A model generated the notes under the pieces. That model ran no database searches, was not told where the DNA came from, and was given only the letters and a program-made list of their open reading frames with translations. A stretch of DNA of 64,000 nucleotides from Pseudomonadota bacterium (GTDB lineage Bacteria > Pseudomonadota > Alphaproteobacteria > Sphingomonadales > Sphingomonadaceae). A program made the position numbers and the translations under genes. Shown piece by piece: positions 43,078 through 51,770 of the stretch. Where the stretch lies: assembly GCA_023394965.1 (NCBI GenBank), contig JAEWZX010000042.1, forward strand, positions 297,633 to 361,632. The letters are read 5' to 3'. Within the stretch, counting starts at the first letter, position 1; every line of letters begins with the position of its first letter.

Positions 43078-43674
43078 ATGTCTGCTATTCCCTTGGTGAT
43101 GCTCTTTACCGCCCAAATTGACCATCTTGAGCGCATCTTCCTCCAGCAATTTGAAGAAGATGGAGAACGTCTCCTTTATCGAAAGCATGGGCGGGGTGCT
43201 CCGATACCGGTCACGCCCCAAGAAAAGGAAGAATTTCGACTTCAATATCGCCGTGCGACGAAAGCGATGTTCTGGCTCACCATTACGCTGACTATTGCCG
43301 TTATCTCTCTGGCATTTTGGATCTCGCCTGATTTTCTGGACGATGGATCGGGGATAGTCTTTATCTCAGTGGCAACAATCTTCACAATCGCTCTGCTCAG
43401 CATTCGCAACACCACCGCCCCTGCTAGAATTCTCGGGACGCGGATTTCGGTGGGTTCGCCACGAACCAAACAAGAAATTAATTCTAAGCATTTTGCTGAC
43501 ACAAGCTGGCTGCTGCTTGGATCAGTATTCTTGATTTCAAATATTGTTTGCGGTTACTTTCTCTGGAACTCGCAGTTCACAGCCATAGAAGATTACTTCT
43601 GGACAGCTGGCAGTGGCATGATTTCGGTGCTCTATGCACGAGGTTTGTGGCTAAAGTATTCACTCGGGGTGTAG
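43078..43674 (+). CDS. Membrane protein of unknown function
   Basis: A 198-aa protein with a charged N-terminal region (QFEEDGERLLYRKHGRGAPIPVT) and four predicted helices, two near residues 62-105 and two near 140-195. I do not recognise a family. Codons are clearly less GC-rich than in the flanking genes, and no good ribosome site precedes 43078 (an alternative start is 43099). This suggests acquired DNA. Confidence 0.6.
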   Translation: MSAIPLVMLFTAQIDHLERIFLQQFEEDGERLLYRKHGRGAPIPVTPQEKEEFRLQYRRATKAMFWLTITLTIAVISLAFWISPDFLDDGSGIVFISVATIFTIALLSIRNTTAPARILGTRISVGSPRTKQEINSKHFADTSWLLLGSVFLISNIVCGYFLWNSQFTAIEDYFWTAGSGMISVLYARGLWLKYSLGV

Positions 43675-43811
43675 CGTTACCCGAACATTCTATGCCGAGA
43701 TCACCCCTTTTACCGTAACCGTGGGCGGAACTGAAGGTGATTGGCCGAGGGAATGGGCTAACTTATCATCATTGCTACCGCTAAAGGTTGCCGGTTCAGT
43801 CGCCGATCCTC

Positions 43812-43838
43812 CGCTCAGCCTGAGCTTGTCGAAGGCCA
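43812..43838. repeat. Left inverted repeat flanking the GIY-YIG gene
   Basis: This 27-bp sequence (it starts CGCTCAGCCTGAGCTTGTCG) is repeated exactly and inverted at 44170-44196. The core CTCAGCCTGAG is itself nearly palindromic, as in REP-like elements. Similarity continues a few bases outward (CACC). Confidence 0.85.
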
Positions 43839-43863
43839 CGCACCACCGCCGCTCCTGGCACCA

Positions 43864-44148
43864 TCAGCACTGCCGGTTACGCGAGAGTGCCGAGATTCTC
43901 TGCCAATCTCCGGCGATGAGCGCCTCTTTCTTCGCTCGGCTCCACCCCTTTATCTGTCGCTCGGCATCGAAAGCCTCGTCGCGAGTGGGGAAGTCCTGAG
44001 ACCATTCGAGCGATACGGGGCGTCGTTTTGCCGTGTAACCGCCCAGCGCGCCGGAGTGATGCTGCGCCATCCGGACTTCAAGGTCTTCGGTGTGCCCCGC
44101 GTAATAGCTGCCGTCATTGCAGCGCAGGAGATAGGTGAAGAAGGCCAT
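43864..44148 (-). CDS. GIY-YIG single-domain nuclease
   Basis: A 94-aa protein consisting of one GIY-YIG domain (UPF0213/YhbQ-like). The motif is FTYLLRCNDGSYYAGHTEDLEVRMAQHHSG (YL...YAG for GIY-YIG, then the arginine), followed by TAKRRPVSLEWSQDF and the late glutamate in DEAFDAERQIKGWSRAKKEALI. The catalytic Tyr, Arg and Glu are all present. It is framed by a perfect 27-bp inverted repeat. Confidence 0.9.
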   Translation of the reverse strand: MAFFTYLLRCNDGSYYAGHTEDLEVRMAQHHSGALGGYTAKRRPVSLEWSQDFPTRDEAFDAERQIKGWSRAKKEALIAGDWQRISALSRNRQC

Positions 44149-44169
44149 CCTGTCGCTAACCTCGGTGTA

Positions 44170-44196
44170 TGGCCTTCGACAAGCTCAGGCTGAGCG
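44170..44196. repeat. Right inverted repeat flanking the GIY-YIG gene
   Basis: Exact reverse complement of 43812-43838. It lies 21 bp upstream of the GIY-YIG start, so it could also carry its promoter or a binding site for the product. Confidence 0.85.
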
Positions 44197-44256
44197 AAGT
44201 TTGGTGCGGGCGGTAAACTGGAAGCGATCTCCACAAACCCGGCCCGTCGGCGATAA

Positions 44257-45531
44257 TCACCCCTGCTCCCGCCGCACCTCGCGCTGGCCGATGTCGCGGC
44301 GGCAGAAGCCGTCGGGAAAGTCAATCGCATCCACGGCGGCGTATGCATTGGCCTGCGCCTCGGTCGCGCTGGTGCCGCGGGCTGTCACGTTCAGCACACG
44401 GCCGCCGCTGCTGGTTAGCGTTTCGCCTTCCAGCTTTGTGCCCGCGTGGAAGACTTTGGCGCCGTTTGCTTCGGCTTCGCCGAGATCGATTGTGCCGCCT
44501 TTCTTCGGTGTGCCGGGATAACCTTCTGCGGCCATCACCACGGTCAGCGCGAAATCGTCCGACAGTTTGGGGACGGCGATTTCGCCCAGCCGCCCTTGCG
44601 CGCAGGCCAGCATCAGTTCGACCAGATCGCTTTCCAGCCGCATCATCAGCACCTGGCATTCCGGATCGCCGAAGCGCGCATTGTATTCGATCAACTGCGG
44701 GCCGTCCTTGGTCAGCATCAGCCCGGCATAGAGCACGCCGGAATAAGGCGTGCCTTCGGTTGCCATGGTGCGCACGGTCGGCTCCACGATTTCGCGCATG
44801 ACCTGCGCCTGCAGGGCATCGGTCAGAACGGGGGCGGGGGAATAGGCGCCCATGCCGCCGGTATTGGGGCCGGTGTCGCCTTCGCCCACGCGCTTGTGAT
44901 CCTGCGCGGTGCCGATGGGGACGATGGCCGTGCCGTCGGTCAGCGCGAAGAAGCTGGCTTCCTCGCCGGTAAGAAACTGTTCGATCACGACTTCGCTGCC
45001 GGCGCTGCCGAACCTGCCATCGAACATTTCGCCCAGCGCTTCCTGCGCCTGTTCGTATGTTTCGGCGATGACCACGCCCTTGCCTGCGGCGAGACCGTCG
45101 GCCTTGAGCACGAAGGGCGGCTTGAACCGCTTGAGCGCGCCCCACGCAGCCTCCAGCGAGGTGCAGCGTTCATACCGCGCGGTGGGGATGCCGGCGCGCT
45201 GGCACAATTCCTTGGTGAAGCCCTTGCTCCCTTCGAGCTGGGCGGCCTGTTTCGAGGGGCCGAAGGTATCGATCCCGGCTGCACGCAGCGAATCGGCCAG
45301 CCCGTCGACCAGTGGCGCTTCGGGGCCGATCACGACGAGGCCGATGGCATTGTCCTTCGCGAAGGCGATGACGGCATTGTGATCGGTCGCATCGAGGGAT
45401 GTGCATTCGGCAAGCTGTGCTATGCCCGGGTTGCCGGGCGCCGCCCACAACTTGTCGCACAGCGGCGATTGCGCCAGTTTCCAGCCAAGAGCATGTTCGC
45501 GCCCGCCGCTGCCGAGCAAAAGGATATTCAT
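44257..45531 (-). CDS. purD: Phosphoribosylamine-glycine ligase
   Basis: A 424-aa ATP-grasp ligase, second step of purine synthesis. It starts MNILLLGSGGREHALGWKLA and shows IGPEAPLVDGLADSL, FVLKADGLAAGKGVVIAET, TGGMGAYSPAPVL, LIEYNARFGDPECQVLMMRL and the C-terminal VVMAAEGYPGTPKKG. Its start codon overlaps that of xseA on the other strand (CATG at 45529-45532). Confidence 0.97.
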   Translation of the reverse strand: MNILLLGSGGREHALGWKLAQSPLCDKLWAAPGNPGIAQLAECTSLDATDHNAVIAFAKDNAIGLVVIGPEAPLVDGLADSLRAAGIDTFGPSKQAAQLEGSKGFTKELCQRAGIPTARYERCTSLEAAWGALKRFKPPFVLKADGLAAGKGVVIAETYEQAQEALGEMFDGRFGSAGSEVVIEQFLTGEEASFFALTDGTAIVPIGTAQDHKRVGEGDTGPNTGGMGAYSPAPVLTDALQAQVMREIVEPTVRTMATEGTPYSGVLYAGLMLTKDGPQLIEYNARFGDPECQVLMMRLESDLVELMLACAQGRLGEIAVPKLSDDFALTVVMAAEGYPGTPKKGGTIDLGEAEANGAKVFHAGTKLEGETLTSSGGRVLNVTARGTSATEAQANAYAAVDAIDFPDGFCRRDIGQREVRREQG

Positions 45532-46987
45532 GACCGCCGATTTCCCGTCAGATTCAGATGATGCGAGCTTGGTAGCGAAGCCCTACGCAGGCGACAACGC
45601 CGAGCCGCTGACGGTGAGCGAAATATCGCAGGCGCTCAAGCGAACGGTGGAAGACCGGTTCGGCTTCGTGCGGCTGCGCGGCGAATTGTCGGGCGTGAAG
45701 CGGGCTGCGAGCGGGCATATGTACTGCGCGCTCAAGGACGAGAACGCCGTGCTCGACGGGGTGATGTGGCGCGGCAATGCGGGGCGCCTGCCGTTCCGCC
45801 CGGAAGACGGGCTGGAAGTCGTGGCGACGGGCAAGATCACCACCTACCCGGGGCGCTCGAAATACCAGATCGTTATCGAACGGATGGAGCTGGCTGGCGA
45901 AGGGGCGCTGCTGGCGCTGCTGGAAAAGACCAAGGCAAGGCTCGAGGCGGAAGGGCTGTTCGATCCCGCGCGCAAACGGCCGCTGCCCTATCTGCCGCGA
46001 ACCATCGGGGTGGTTACATCGCCCACGGGGGCGGTGATCCGCGATATCCTCCACCGGCTGGCGGACCGTTTCCCGAGCCGCGTGATCGTGTGGCCGGTGC
46101 TCGTGCAGGGCCAGGGCGCGGCAGAGCAGGTGGCAGGCGCGGTGCGCGGGTTTTCCGCCCTGCCCCAGGGTCATGCCGATCGGCCCGACCTCGTCATCGT
46201 GGCGCGCGGAGGCGGTTCGATCGAGGATCTGTGGAGCTTCAACGAGGAAGTGGTTGTGCGCGCCATCGCCGATTGTCCGATCCCCACGATCAGCGCGGTT
46301 GGGCATGAGACCGACACCACTCTGGCAGACTATGCGGCGGACCGCCGCGCGCCGACGCCCACAGCGGCAGCCGAAATGGCAGTGCCGGTGCGCGCGGAAC
46401 TGGCTGCGGCGCTGGCGGATTTCGAGGCGCGCAAGAAGCGGGCGATCCTGCGCCCGGTGCAGCTAGGCCGGGAACGGCTGCAGGTGCGGGCCGACCGTCT
46501 GCCGAAGCGGGAGGCGCTGTTAGAGCCGCATGCGCAAAGGCTCGACGATCTGGCCGAGAGGCTGAGGCGGGGCCTGCGCGACCGTGCGGCCCAGGGGCGG
46601 GAGAGGCTGTCCAACCTTCGCCTTGCGCCTGCGGTGCTGGACCGGAACCTACGCGAGGCGCAGCGTGCGCTGGCGGGACAGAAGCTGGCGCCTGCGCTGG
46701 TCGAACGTCCGCTGGCCGAACGGCGCGAGCGGCTGGCGGCGCTGGGGCGGCTGGCCGAGCAACTGCATCCCGACCGGCCATTGGCGCGTGGCTATGTCCG
46801 GGTGACCGATGCGGAGGGCCGGACCATCACCGACAGGGCGGGCGCGGCAAGGGAAGCGGCGCTGACGCTGAAGTTCCGCGATGGCGATCTCGACGTATCG
46901 ACCGGTGGAGCGGCAGCGCCTTCAACGCCGCGTCGCAAGCTGACGAGGTCCGGAACTGCCCCCAAGCAGGAAGATTTGTTCGGTTAA
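45530..46987 (+). CDS. xseA: Exodeoxyribonuclease VII large subunit
   Basis: A 485-aa subunit of the single-strand exonuclease ExoVII. The N-terminal OB fold (LTVSEISQALKRTVEDRFGFVRLRGELSG) is followed by the catalytic domain (GVVTSPTGAVIRDILHRLADRFP, VARGGGSIEDLWSFNEE, AVGHETDTTLADYAADRRAPTPTAAAE) and a long coiled-coil region to about residue 400. AAAAGGATATTC before ATG 45530 supports this start. XseB is not in the window. Confidence 0.96.
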   Translation: MTADFPSDSDDASLVAKPYAGDNAEPLTVSEISQALKRTVEDRFGFVRLRGELSGVKRAASGHMYCALKDENAVLDGVMWRGNAGRLPFRPEDGLEVVATGKITTYPGRSKYQIVIERMELAGEGALLALLEKTKARLEAEGLFDPARKRPLPYLPRTIGVVTSPTGAVIRDILHRLADRFPSRVIVWPVLVQGQGAAEQVAGAVRGFSALPQGHADRPDLVIVARGGGSIEDLWSFNEEVVVRAIADCPIPTISAVGHETDTTLADYAADRRAPTPTAAAEMAVPVRAELAAALADFEARKKRAILRPVQLGRERLQVRADRLPKREALLEPHAQRLDDLAERLRRGLRDRAAQGRERLSNLRLAPAVLDRNLREAQRALAGQKLAPALVERPLAERRERLAALGRLAEQLHPDRPLARGYVRVTDAEGRTITDRAGAAREAALTLKFRDGDLDVSTGGAAAPSTPRRKLTRSGTAPKQEDLFG

Positions 46988-47011
46988 GGTGGACCTGCTA
47001 GGATTGGCGCC

Positions 47012-47221
47012 ATGTTGATGAACAAGAATTCTTCGCCATCGAATGGCGAGGCCAAGCTGCAGTACGGACCTTCGGGCTTTCGGGTTCTGCGCCCGGGAAG
47101 CCACGTAATCTGCGCGATGAGCGGGGTGCCTATCGCGCTCGATGAATTGCGCTACTGGTCGGTGGAGTATCAGGAGCCCTATGCCAGCGCCCAGCTCGCC
47201 ACGGAGCGGCTGGCGCCGTGA
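47012..47221 (+). CDS. DUF2093 family protein
   Basis: A 69-aa protein of DUF2093, a small conserved alphaproteobacterial family of unknown function often found next to xseA. Typical are AKLQYGPSGFRVLRPGSHVICAMSGVPIALDELRYWSVEYQEPY. It starts 25 bp after xseA and its stop overlaps the next start (GTGA). Confidence 0.85.
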   Translation: MLMNKNSSPSNGEAKLQYGPSGFRVLRPGSHVICAMSGVPIALDELRYWSVEYQEPYASAQLATERLAP

Positions 47222-48123
47222 GTTACACGAGGGTCGCGCCGCTTTTTCTGCTTGCGACCGCCTGTGTGCCATCGGCAGGGCCGGAGCGGGCGGCATCGCC
47301 CGAAGTGGTGCAGCCGGTGCGCGCCGCGCCCGTGCCTGCGCCGTCCCCGACGCCCACGCCCTCGCGGCCCGCGGTGTTCACCTTCGATGGCGAACTGGAA
47401 CAGGGCGGCTGGATGCGCGGGACCGTGCCCGGTGGAACCAGGGAAGCCACGCTGGGCGAGGAAAAGCTGACCTTCGACGACGAGGGGCGGTTCTTCGCCG
47501 CATTCGATCGCGATGCGCCGACAACGATGACACTGACGGCGCGGCTGGCCGATGGGCGCATGATCGAAAGCCCCCTTACGATTGCGCCGCGGGCATGGAA
47601 TATCGAGCATATAAATGCAGCGCGCACACCCGGCGGCGCGTCGGCCGCTTTCATGAAGATCCGCCAGCCTGAACTGGACGCCATCTGGGATGCGCGGTTG
47701 AAGGACACCGGCAGCACCGGCTGGACGCAGGATTTCATCTGGCCGGTGACGGGGCGTATTTCGGGCCGGTTCGGCTCGCAGCGGGTGTATCGCGGCGAAC
47801 CGGGCAGCTATCATTTCGGGATCGATATCGCGCCAGGCAATGGCGTACCTTACGTGGCCCCGGCAGACGGTGTCGTGGTGCTGGCGGTCGAAGGGTACAG
47901 CCTGGAAGGCAATCTGCTGATTATCGATCACGGACAGGGGCTCAACAGCGCGTTCCTGCACTCCTCGCACCTCTATGTGAAGGAAGGCGATCGCGTCAGG
48001 CAGGGCCAGCATATCGGCGATGTCGGGTCGTCAGGCCGCGCCACCGGGCCGCATCTCCACTGGAGCCTCAAATGGCGCAATTCACGGCTGGATCCGTTAC
48101 TGTTCACGGGGCCGATGCGCTGA
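47218..48123 (+). CDS. M23-family peptidase lipoprotein
   Basis: A 301-aa envelope protein starting at GTG. A lipoprotein signal (FLLATACVPS) precedes a proline-rich stretch, a middle beta domain (residues about 60-165) and the LytM/M23 domain with WPVTGRISGRFGSQRVYRG, the zinc ligands in SYHFGIDIAPG and GPHLHWSLKW, and LLIIDHGQGLNSAFLHSSHL. All zinc ligands are present, so it is probably an active peptidoglycan endopeptidase. Confidence 0.92.
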   Translation: MSYTRVAPLFLLATACVPSAGPERAASPEVVQPVRAAPVPAPSPTPTPSRPAVFTFDGELEQGGWMRGTVPGGTREATLGEEKLTFDDEGRFFAAFDRDAPTTMTLTARLADGRMIESPLTIAPRAWNIEHINAARTPGGASAAFMKIRQPELDAIWDARLKDTGSTGWTQDFIWPVTGRISGRFGSQRVYRGEPGSYHFGIDIAPGNGVPYVAPADGVVVLAVEGYSLEGNLLIIDHGQGLNSAFLHSSHLYVKEGDRVRQGQHIGDVGSSGRATGPHLHWSLKWRNSRLDPLLFTGPMR

Positions 48124-48158
48124 GCGCTTGACGCCACAGTCAGGAGAGCACGCTTCCC

Positions 48159-49139
48159 ATGCGCCCGATGCGTCTTTTACTGGCCGGCATGCTGGCCATT
48201 GCCGTCGTGCCGGGTAATTGGTTGCGTACGACCGAGCCAAAGCGCGAATTCCAGCCCCTCGCCGTAATCACGCCGATCAAGGTGCGGAATGTGCATTCCG
48301 GCCCCTTCCGACTGGTGGCGGGATGGGAAATGACTGGCGACAAGGCTGAGTTTGGCGGGTTTTCGGCACTGGTGGTTCTGGATGAGGACCGTTTTCTTGC
48401 GGGCAGCGACGTCGGCGGCAAGCTGGTGTTTGGCCGTCCCGACCGCAATAACGGGCCCGGGATCCTCAGTCGCTTCGACGATGCTGACGATGGCCCCAAG
48501 GCGAGTCGCGATCTAGAGTCGCTGACTATAGATCCGGCCACCGGCAGGTTGTGGGCCGGATATGAATTTCGCGAAGCGATTGTGCGCTTCGATCCTGATC
48601 ACCGCCGCGATGCGGAGGTGCGCCCACCGGAGATGAGCCATTGGGACAGTAATGGCGGTGCAGAATCGCTCGCCAGGATGACCGACGGCCGTTTCCTGGT
48701 GATTCAGGAAAACGCCAGGCGCTGGCTGGGTCGGCATCACGAAGCGCTCATCTTCGCGACTGACCCGATAGAGGATGACGAGCCGGAAAGCGTGCTGGTG
48801 GAAGTGCCGCGAGGGTATCTTCCGGTCGACGCGACACCGATTGCCGGGGGGCGAGCGCTTGTCCTGCTACGCCGTCTCGTGTGGTCGATTCCTCCAGCGT
48901 TCGACACGGCGATAGCGGAAATCGATATCGACCGGCGCAATCAGGAAGGGAGTATTCCCGCGCGACTGCTTACCGAATTCGGTCGCGACATTCCGCGAGA
49001 TAATTACGAAGGTATCGCGATCACCGGAGATGAGGACGGCCAATTCGTCTGGCTGATTTCGGATGATAATTTCATGTCGTTCCAGCGGACGCTGCTGCTC
49101 AAGCTGCGCTGGGAAAGACGCGAAAAAGCGCGCGAGTAA
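48159..49139 (+). CDS. Esterase-like activity of phytase family protein
   Basis: A 326-aa protein that fits the beta-propeller 'esterase-like activity of phytase' domain: FGGFSALVVLDEDRFLAGSDVGG, DLESLTIDPATGRLWAGYEF, DNYEGIAITGDEDGQFVWLISDDNF. An N-terminal hydrophobic segment (MRLLLAGMLAIAVVPG) suggests export. The biochemical role of the family is unclear despite its name. Confidence 0.82.
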   Translation: MRPMRLLLAGMLAIAVVPGNWLRTTEPKREFQPLAVITPIKVRNVHSGPFRLVAGWEMTGDKAEFGGFSALVVLDEDRFLAGSDVGGKLVFGRPDRNNGPGILSRFDDADDGPKASRDLESLTIDPATGRLWAGYEFREAIVRFDPDHRRDAEVRPPEMSHWDSNGGAESLARMTDGRFLVIQENARRWLGRHHEALIFATDPIEDDEPESVLVEVPRGYLPVDATPIAGGRALVLLRRLVWSIPPAFDTAIAEIDIDRRNQEGSIPARLLTEFGRDIPRDNYEGIAITGDEDGQFVWLISDDNFMSFQRTLLLKLRWERREKARE

Positions 49140-49150
49140 CCCCGCGCGCT
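49123..49150 (-). terminator. rpmB terminator
   Basis: On the minus strand an 8-bp perfect stem (AGCGCGCG/CGCGCGCT, 49127-49134 and 49143-49150) is followed by TTTTT. It overlaps the last codons of the convergent gene. Confidence 0.75.
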
Positions 49151-49193
49151 CTTCGTTTCTTCAAGCTGCTGCGCCGGAGCGCGGCACCGGGCC

Positions 49194-49481
49194 TTACGAG
49201 GCGGCGGCGGCCTTCTTCAGCTCGCGCTTCACCTTGAGCGCGTTGGCCGACAGCTTGTCGTCATTGGTTTTGAGCAGCCAGTTGTCGAGACCGCCATTGT
49301 GTTCGACAGAGCGAAGGCCTTGGGTCGAAACGCGGAACTTGAAGCTGCGATCGAGCTTCTCGCTCATCAGCGTGACGTTCTGCAGGTTCGGCAGGAAGAC
49401 CCGCTTGGTCTTGTTGTTGGCGTGGCTCACATTGTGCCCGACCTGGCGGCCCTTGCCGGTGAGTTCGCAAATGCGCGACAT
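49194..49481 (-). CDS. rpmB: 50S ribosomal protein L28
   Basis: A 95-aa L28 beginning MSRICELTGKGRQVGHNVSHANNKTKRVFLPNLQ, with FKFRVSTQGLRSVEHNGGL. Of the zinc-type cysteines only one is present, as in C-minus forms. The length with a lysine/alanine-rich tail is usual for alphaproteobacteria. Confidence 0.97.
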   Translation of the reverse strand: MSRICELTGKGRQVGHNVSHANNKTKRVFLPNLQNVTLMSEKLDRSFKFRVSTQGLRSVEHNGGLDNWLLKTNDDKLSANALKVKRELKKAAAAS

Positions 49482-49638
49482 GATACGTCTCTTCGTTCGA
49501 ATGGGCGGGCGAGTTCCCTTGGCCGCTAATTGCAGCCCAGGGGCTCATAAATCCCGGAAAGCGGCGCGCATAGCGGCGAGGGTGCGAATCGTCAAGCACG
49601 TTGCGCCCCCGCAACCTGCGAGCTAGCGAAGCCGCGAT

Positions 49639-50094
49639 ATGGCTTTCTGGACGCTTCCGCAACCCATGCAGCGCGCACTGGCGCTGGCCGAAGAGGCCGC
49701 CGTTGCGGGGGAAGTGCCGGTCGGGGCGGTGATAGTGCGCCGCGGTGAAGTGATAGCAGAAGCGCACAATGCTCCCCGTGAACAGCACGATCCCACCGCT
49801 CACGCGGAGATTGTCGCGATTCGCCGCGCAGCTGCGGCTTTGGGCGATGAACGTCTCGCCGATTGCGAGCTGTGGGTCACGCTGGAGCCTTGCGCCATGT
49901 GCGCAGGCGCGATCGTTCACGCCCGTATCGCCAAACTCTATTACGCCGCGAGCGATCCCAAGGGGGGCGCAGTCGAACATGGCGCGCGCGTGTTCGACCA
50001 GCCCCAATGCCTGCACCGGCCCGAAGTCTACGCAGGCTTGGGCGAGGCGCGGGCGGCCGAAATGCTGCGAGAGTTTTTCAGGGAGCGGCGCTAA
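49639..50094 (+). CDS. tadA: tRNA adenosine(34) deaminase TadA
   Basis: A 151-aa zinc deaminase that converts A34 to inosine in tRNA-Arg(ACG). Zinc ligands and the catalytic glutamate are in DPTAHAEIVAIRRAA and TLEPCAMCAGAIVHARI; YYAASDPKGGAVEHG is the substrate loop. Length fits TadA. Confidence 0.93.
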   Translation: MAFWTLPQPMQRALALAEEAAVAGEVPVGAVIVRRGEVIAEAHNAPREQHDPTAHAEIVAIRRAAAALGDERLADCELWVTLEPCAMCAGAIVHARIAKLYYAASDPKGGAVEHGARVFDQPQCLHRPEVYAGLGEARAAEMLREFFRERR

Positions 50095-50128
50095 TCAGCA
50101 GACCACAGGTGAATTGCTTGCCCATTCG

Positions 50129-50153
50129 CTGTCAGCCGAAACAAGCCTGACAG
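50129..50153. terminator. Hairpin between tadA and the methyltransferase gene
   Basis: CTGTCAG (50129) and CTGACAG (50147) pair perfectly around an 11-base loop between two convergent stops. No T-run is seen. Confidence 0.35.
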
Positions 50154-50173
50154 GTTCGGGAAACGCAGAATTC

Positions 50174-50893
50174 TCAGGACATCGGCATGTCTGGTTTTCT
50201 GGCATGCCATCCGCGGATCATGAAGGCCTGAAAGAAGTCGACCGGCCGTGTGAAGCCAGCGTCCTGCCACAAGGCTTTGGTATGGGCAGGCGATACGACA
50301 CCCAGAATACTGCGCAGGGTATCGGGTAGCGAGGCCAGGGAGGCGGGCGTGGCCCCCATCAATGTCTGCACCTGTTCCCAGTTCTGGAGCATGGCTGGAA
50401 ATTCGGGTGCGTCCAGCTCGCAGCTTATTTCCGCGCTGAGGAAATGTCCGCCAGCCTGCAAGCGCTCGTAAATGGCGTCATAATAGGCTGGGCGGTCTGC
50501 AAGTTTGATAAAATGGGCCACCAATAACGCAACGGCTCCATCGAAAGCCTGCTCGGCAACGTCGTCGATATAGCCGCGGATCAGGTGGCAGCGATCCAGC
50601 ACCCCCGCTTCCTTGAGACGCTGGCGCCCGACTTCGAGCATTTCTTCCGAAGGATCGACGCCCACAAACGTCCAGCCGGGCTTGTGATGGGCAAGCGACA
50701 GTATTTCCGCCCCGGTCCCTACACCGATGCAAAGCAGTCGAGCATCATCCGGCAGATCATCCAGCGCCAGTCGCATCAGGAAATGCAGACAGTCCGAGAT
50801 TGGTTTCAGGCCACTGTTCCGGCGGTCATAGGCTGTCGCCATATCCTGATCGAAAAAGCTGGCCGGGTCGGGAGAATTGGTAGATTGCCTCAT
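50174..50893 (-). CDS. Class I SAM-dependent methyltransferase
   Basis: A 239-aa methyltransferase with motif I LLCIGVGTGAEILSLAHHKP, the acidic GVDPSEEMLEVGRQRL and a later VALLVAHFIKLADRPAYYDAIYERLQAGGHFLSAE. The substrate is unknown. A 15-base dyad TGATA-N5-TATCA lies directly before the ATG (50894-50908), suggesting regulation close to the start. Confidence 0.85.
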   Translation of the reverse strand: MRQSTNSPDPASFFDQDMATAYDRRNSGLKPISDCLHFLMRLALDDLPDDARLLCIGVGTGAEILSLAHHKPGWTFVGVDPSEEMLEVGRQRLKEAGVLDRCHLIRGYIDDVAEQAFDGAVALLVAHFIKLADRPAYYDAIYERLQAGGHFLSAEISCELDAPEFPAMLQNWEQVQTLMGATPASLASLPDTLRSILGVVSPAHTKALWQDAGFTRPVDFFQAFMIRGWHARKPDMPMS

Positions 50894-50908
50894 TGATACA
50901 GTATATCA
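50894..50908. promoter_or_regulatory. Dyad at the methyltransferase start
   Basis: TGATA (50894-50898) and TATCA (50904-50908) form an inverted repeat immediately upstream of the minus-strand ATG at 50893. It lies where the leader or promoter should be, so it is an operator candidate. Confidence 0.35.
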
Positions 50909-50959
50909 TTCATCTATCGGTTTGTGGAGCTCAATCTGTGCTTTTACCTTGGGTTTGCC

Positions 50960-51673
50960 TCATAAGCCTCGCCAGATCTTCGCCGGGCTTTCGTCCCGAG
51001 CTCCGAATTTCTGCCGGTCGCATGGGGTAGGCATAAAGTGCTTGTCGTAACACAGGCGCAGTTCTTGCAGCCAACCGCGCGCATTAAGCTTCACGCCCAC
51101 CGCCTCGCGGCTCCAGCCACGGTTGGCATCGGCGAATCGGGTGCGGATGATGCCAGCGGTGAGGTCGTCTTCCCTGCTCACGCGGTCGAAATCGGGGATG
51201 CGCAGACCCTGCCACAATATGCGGGTGACCTTGAAATAGGTCGCCGGGTTTCGGGCCATGCAGCTGCCGTGTTTGGCCCATTGGCGCGCAATAAGCGCAG
51301 CCGAGGGCGTGAGACACATGTTGATAGCGATCTCACGCGCTTGGAGCTGGCGCTGTGCCTTGCACCATTGCGGCCAGCTGCGCCCGCTCTGCGGCCATAA
51401 TCCGTGCACGACCAGGCCGAACATTCCGTCGCGGCCGCTGCATTGGCGGCCATGCCGCGATTGCCTCTTGCGCGGCTTGCAGAATTCCGGGCTCCAGCTC
51501 AGCGCCAGCGTATAGCCAGTGATGGGTAGGGGGCGCGGTGGTCCATCGGGCATCACGCGCGGCACCTGTATGCTCCGAGGTGGCCTGCATTGATAATGTT
51601 GGGCAGCAACCGGCGTAGCATGACAACTCACGCTAGCGATTGCGGCCAAGATCAGTTGCTTACGATAGAACAC
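50960..51673 (-). CDS. Ribonuclease T2-family enzyme
   Basis: A 237-aa secreted RNase. A signal segment (LILAAIASVSCHATPVAAQ) precedes the T2 domain. The two active-site motifs CAS I (FGLVVHGLWPQ) and CAS II (ARQWAKHGSCM) carry the catalytic histidines, and several cysteines could form disulfides. It probably degrades RNA in the periplasm or outside the cell. Confidence 0.92.
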   Translation of the reverse strand: MFYRKQLILAAIASVSCHATPVAAQHYQCRPPRSIQVPRVMPDGPPRPLPITGYTLALSWSPEFCKPRKRQSRHGRQCSGRDGMFGLVVHGLWPQSGRSWPQWCKAQRQLQAREIAINMCLTPSAALIARQWAKHGSCMARNPATYFKVTRILWQGLRIPDFDRVSREDDLTAGIIRTRFADANRGWSREAVGVKLNARGWLQELRLCYDKHFMPTPCDRQKFGARDESPAKIWRGL

Positions 51674-51770
51674 TGCTGGTCTGGCCTTCGGTCAGCCAAT
51701 CTCTTGGGGCGCACGGAACATAATTTTCATAGCCCCCTGGCCGCGGTTTGGTCCTGAGGGATATTCGAAA

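Noticed and set aside
44446..45561. 371-codon open frame opposite purD
   Set aside because: Complement of a certain gene with no protein-like motif.
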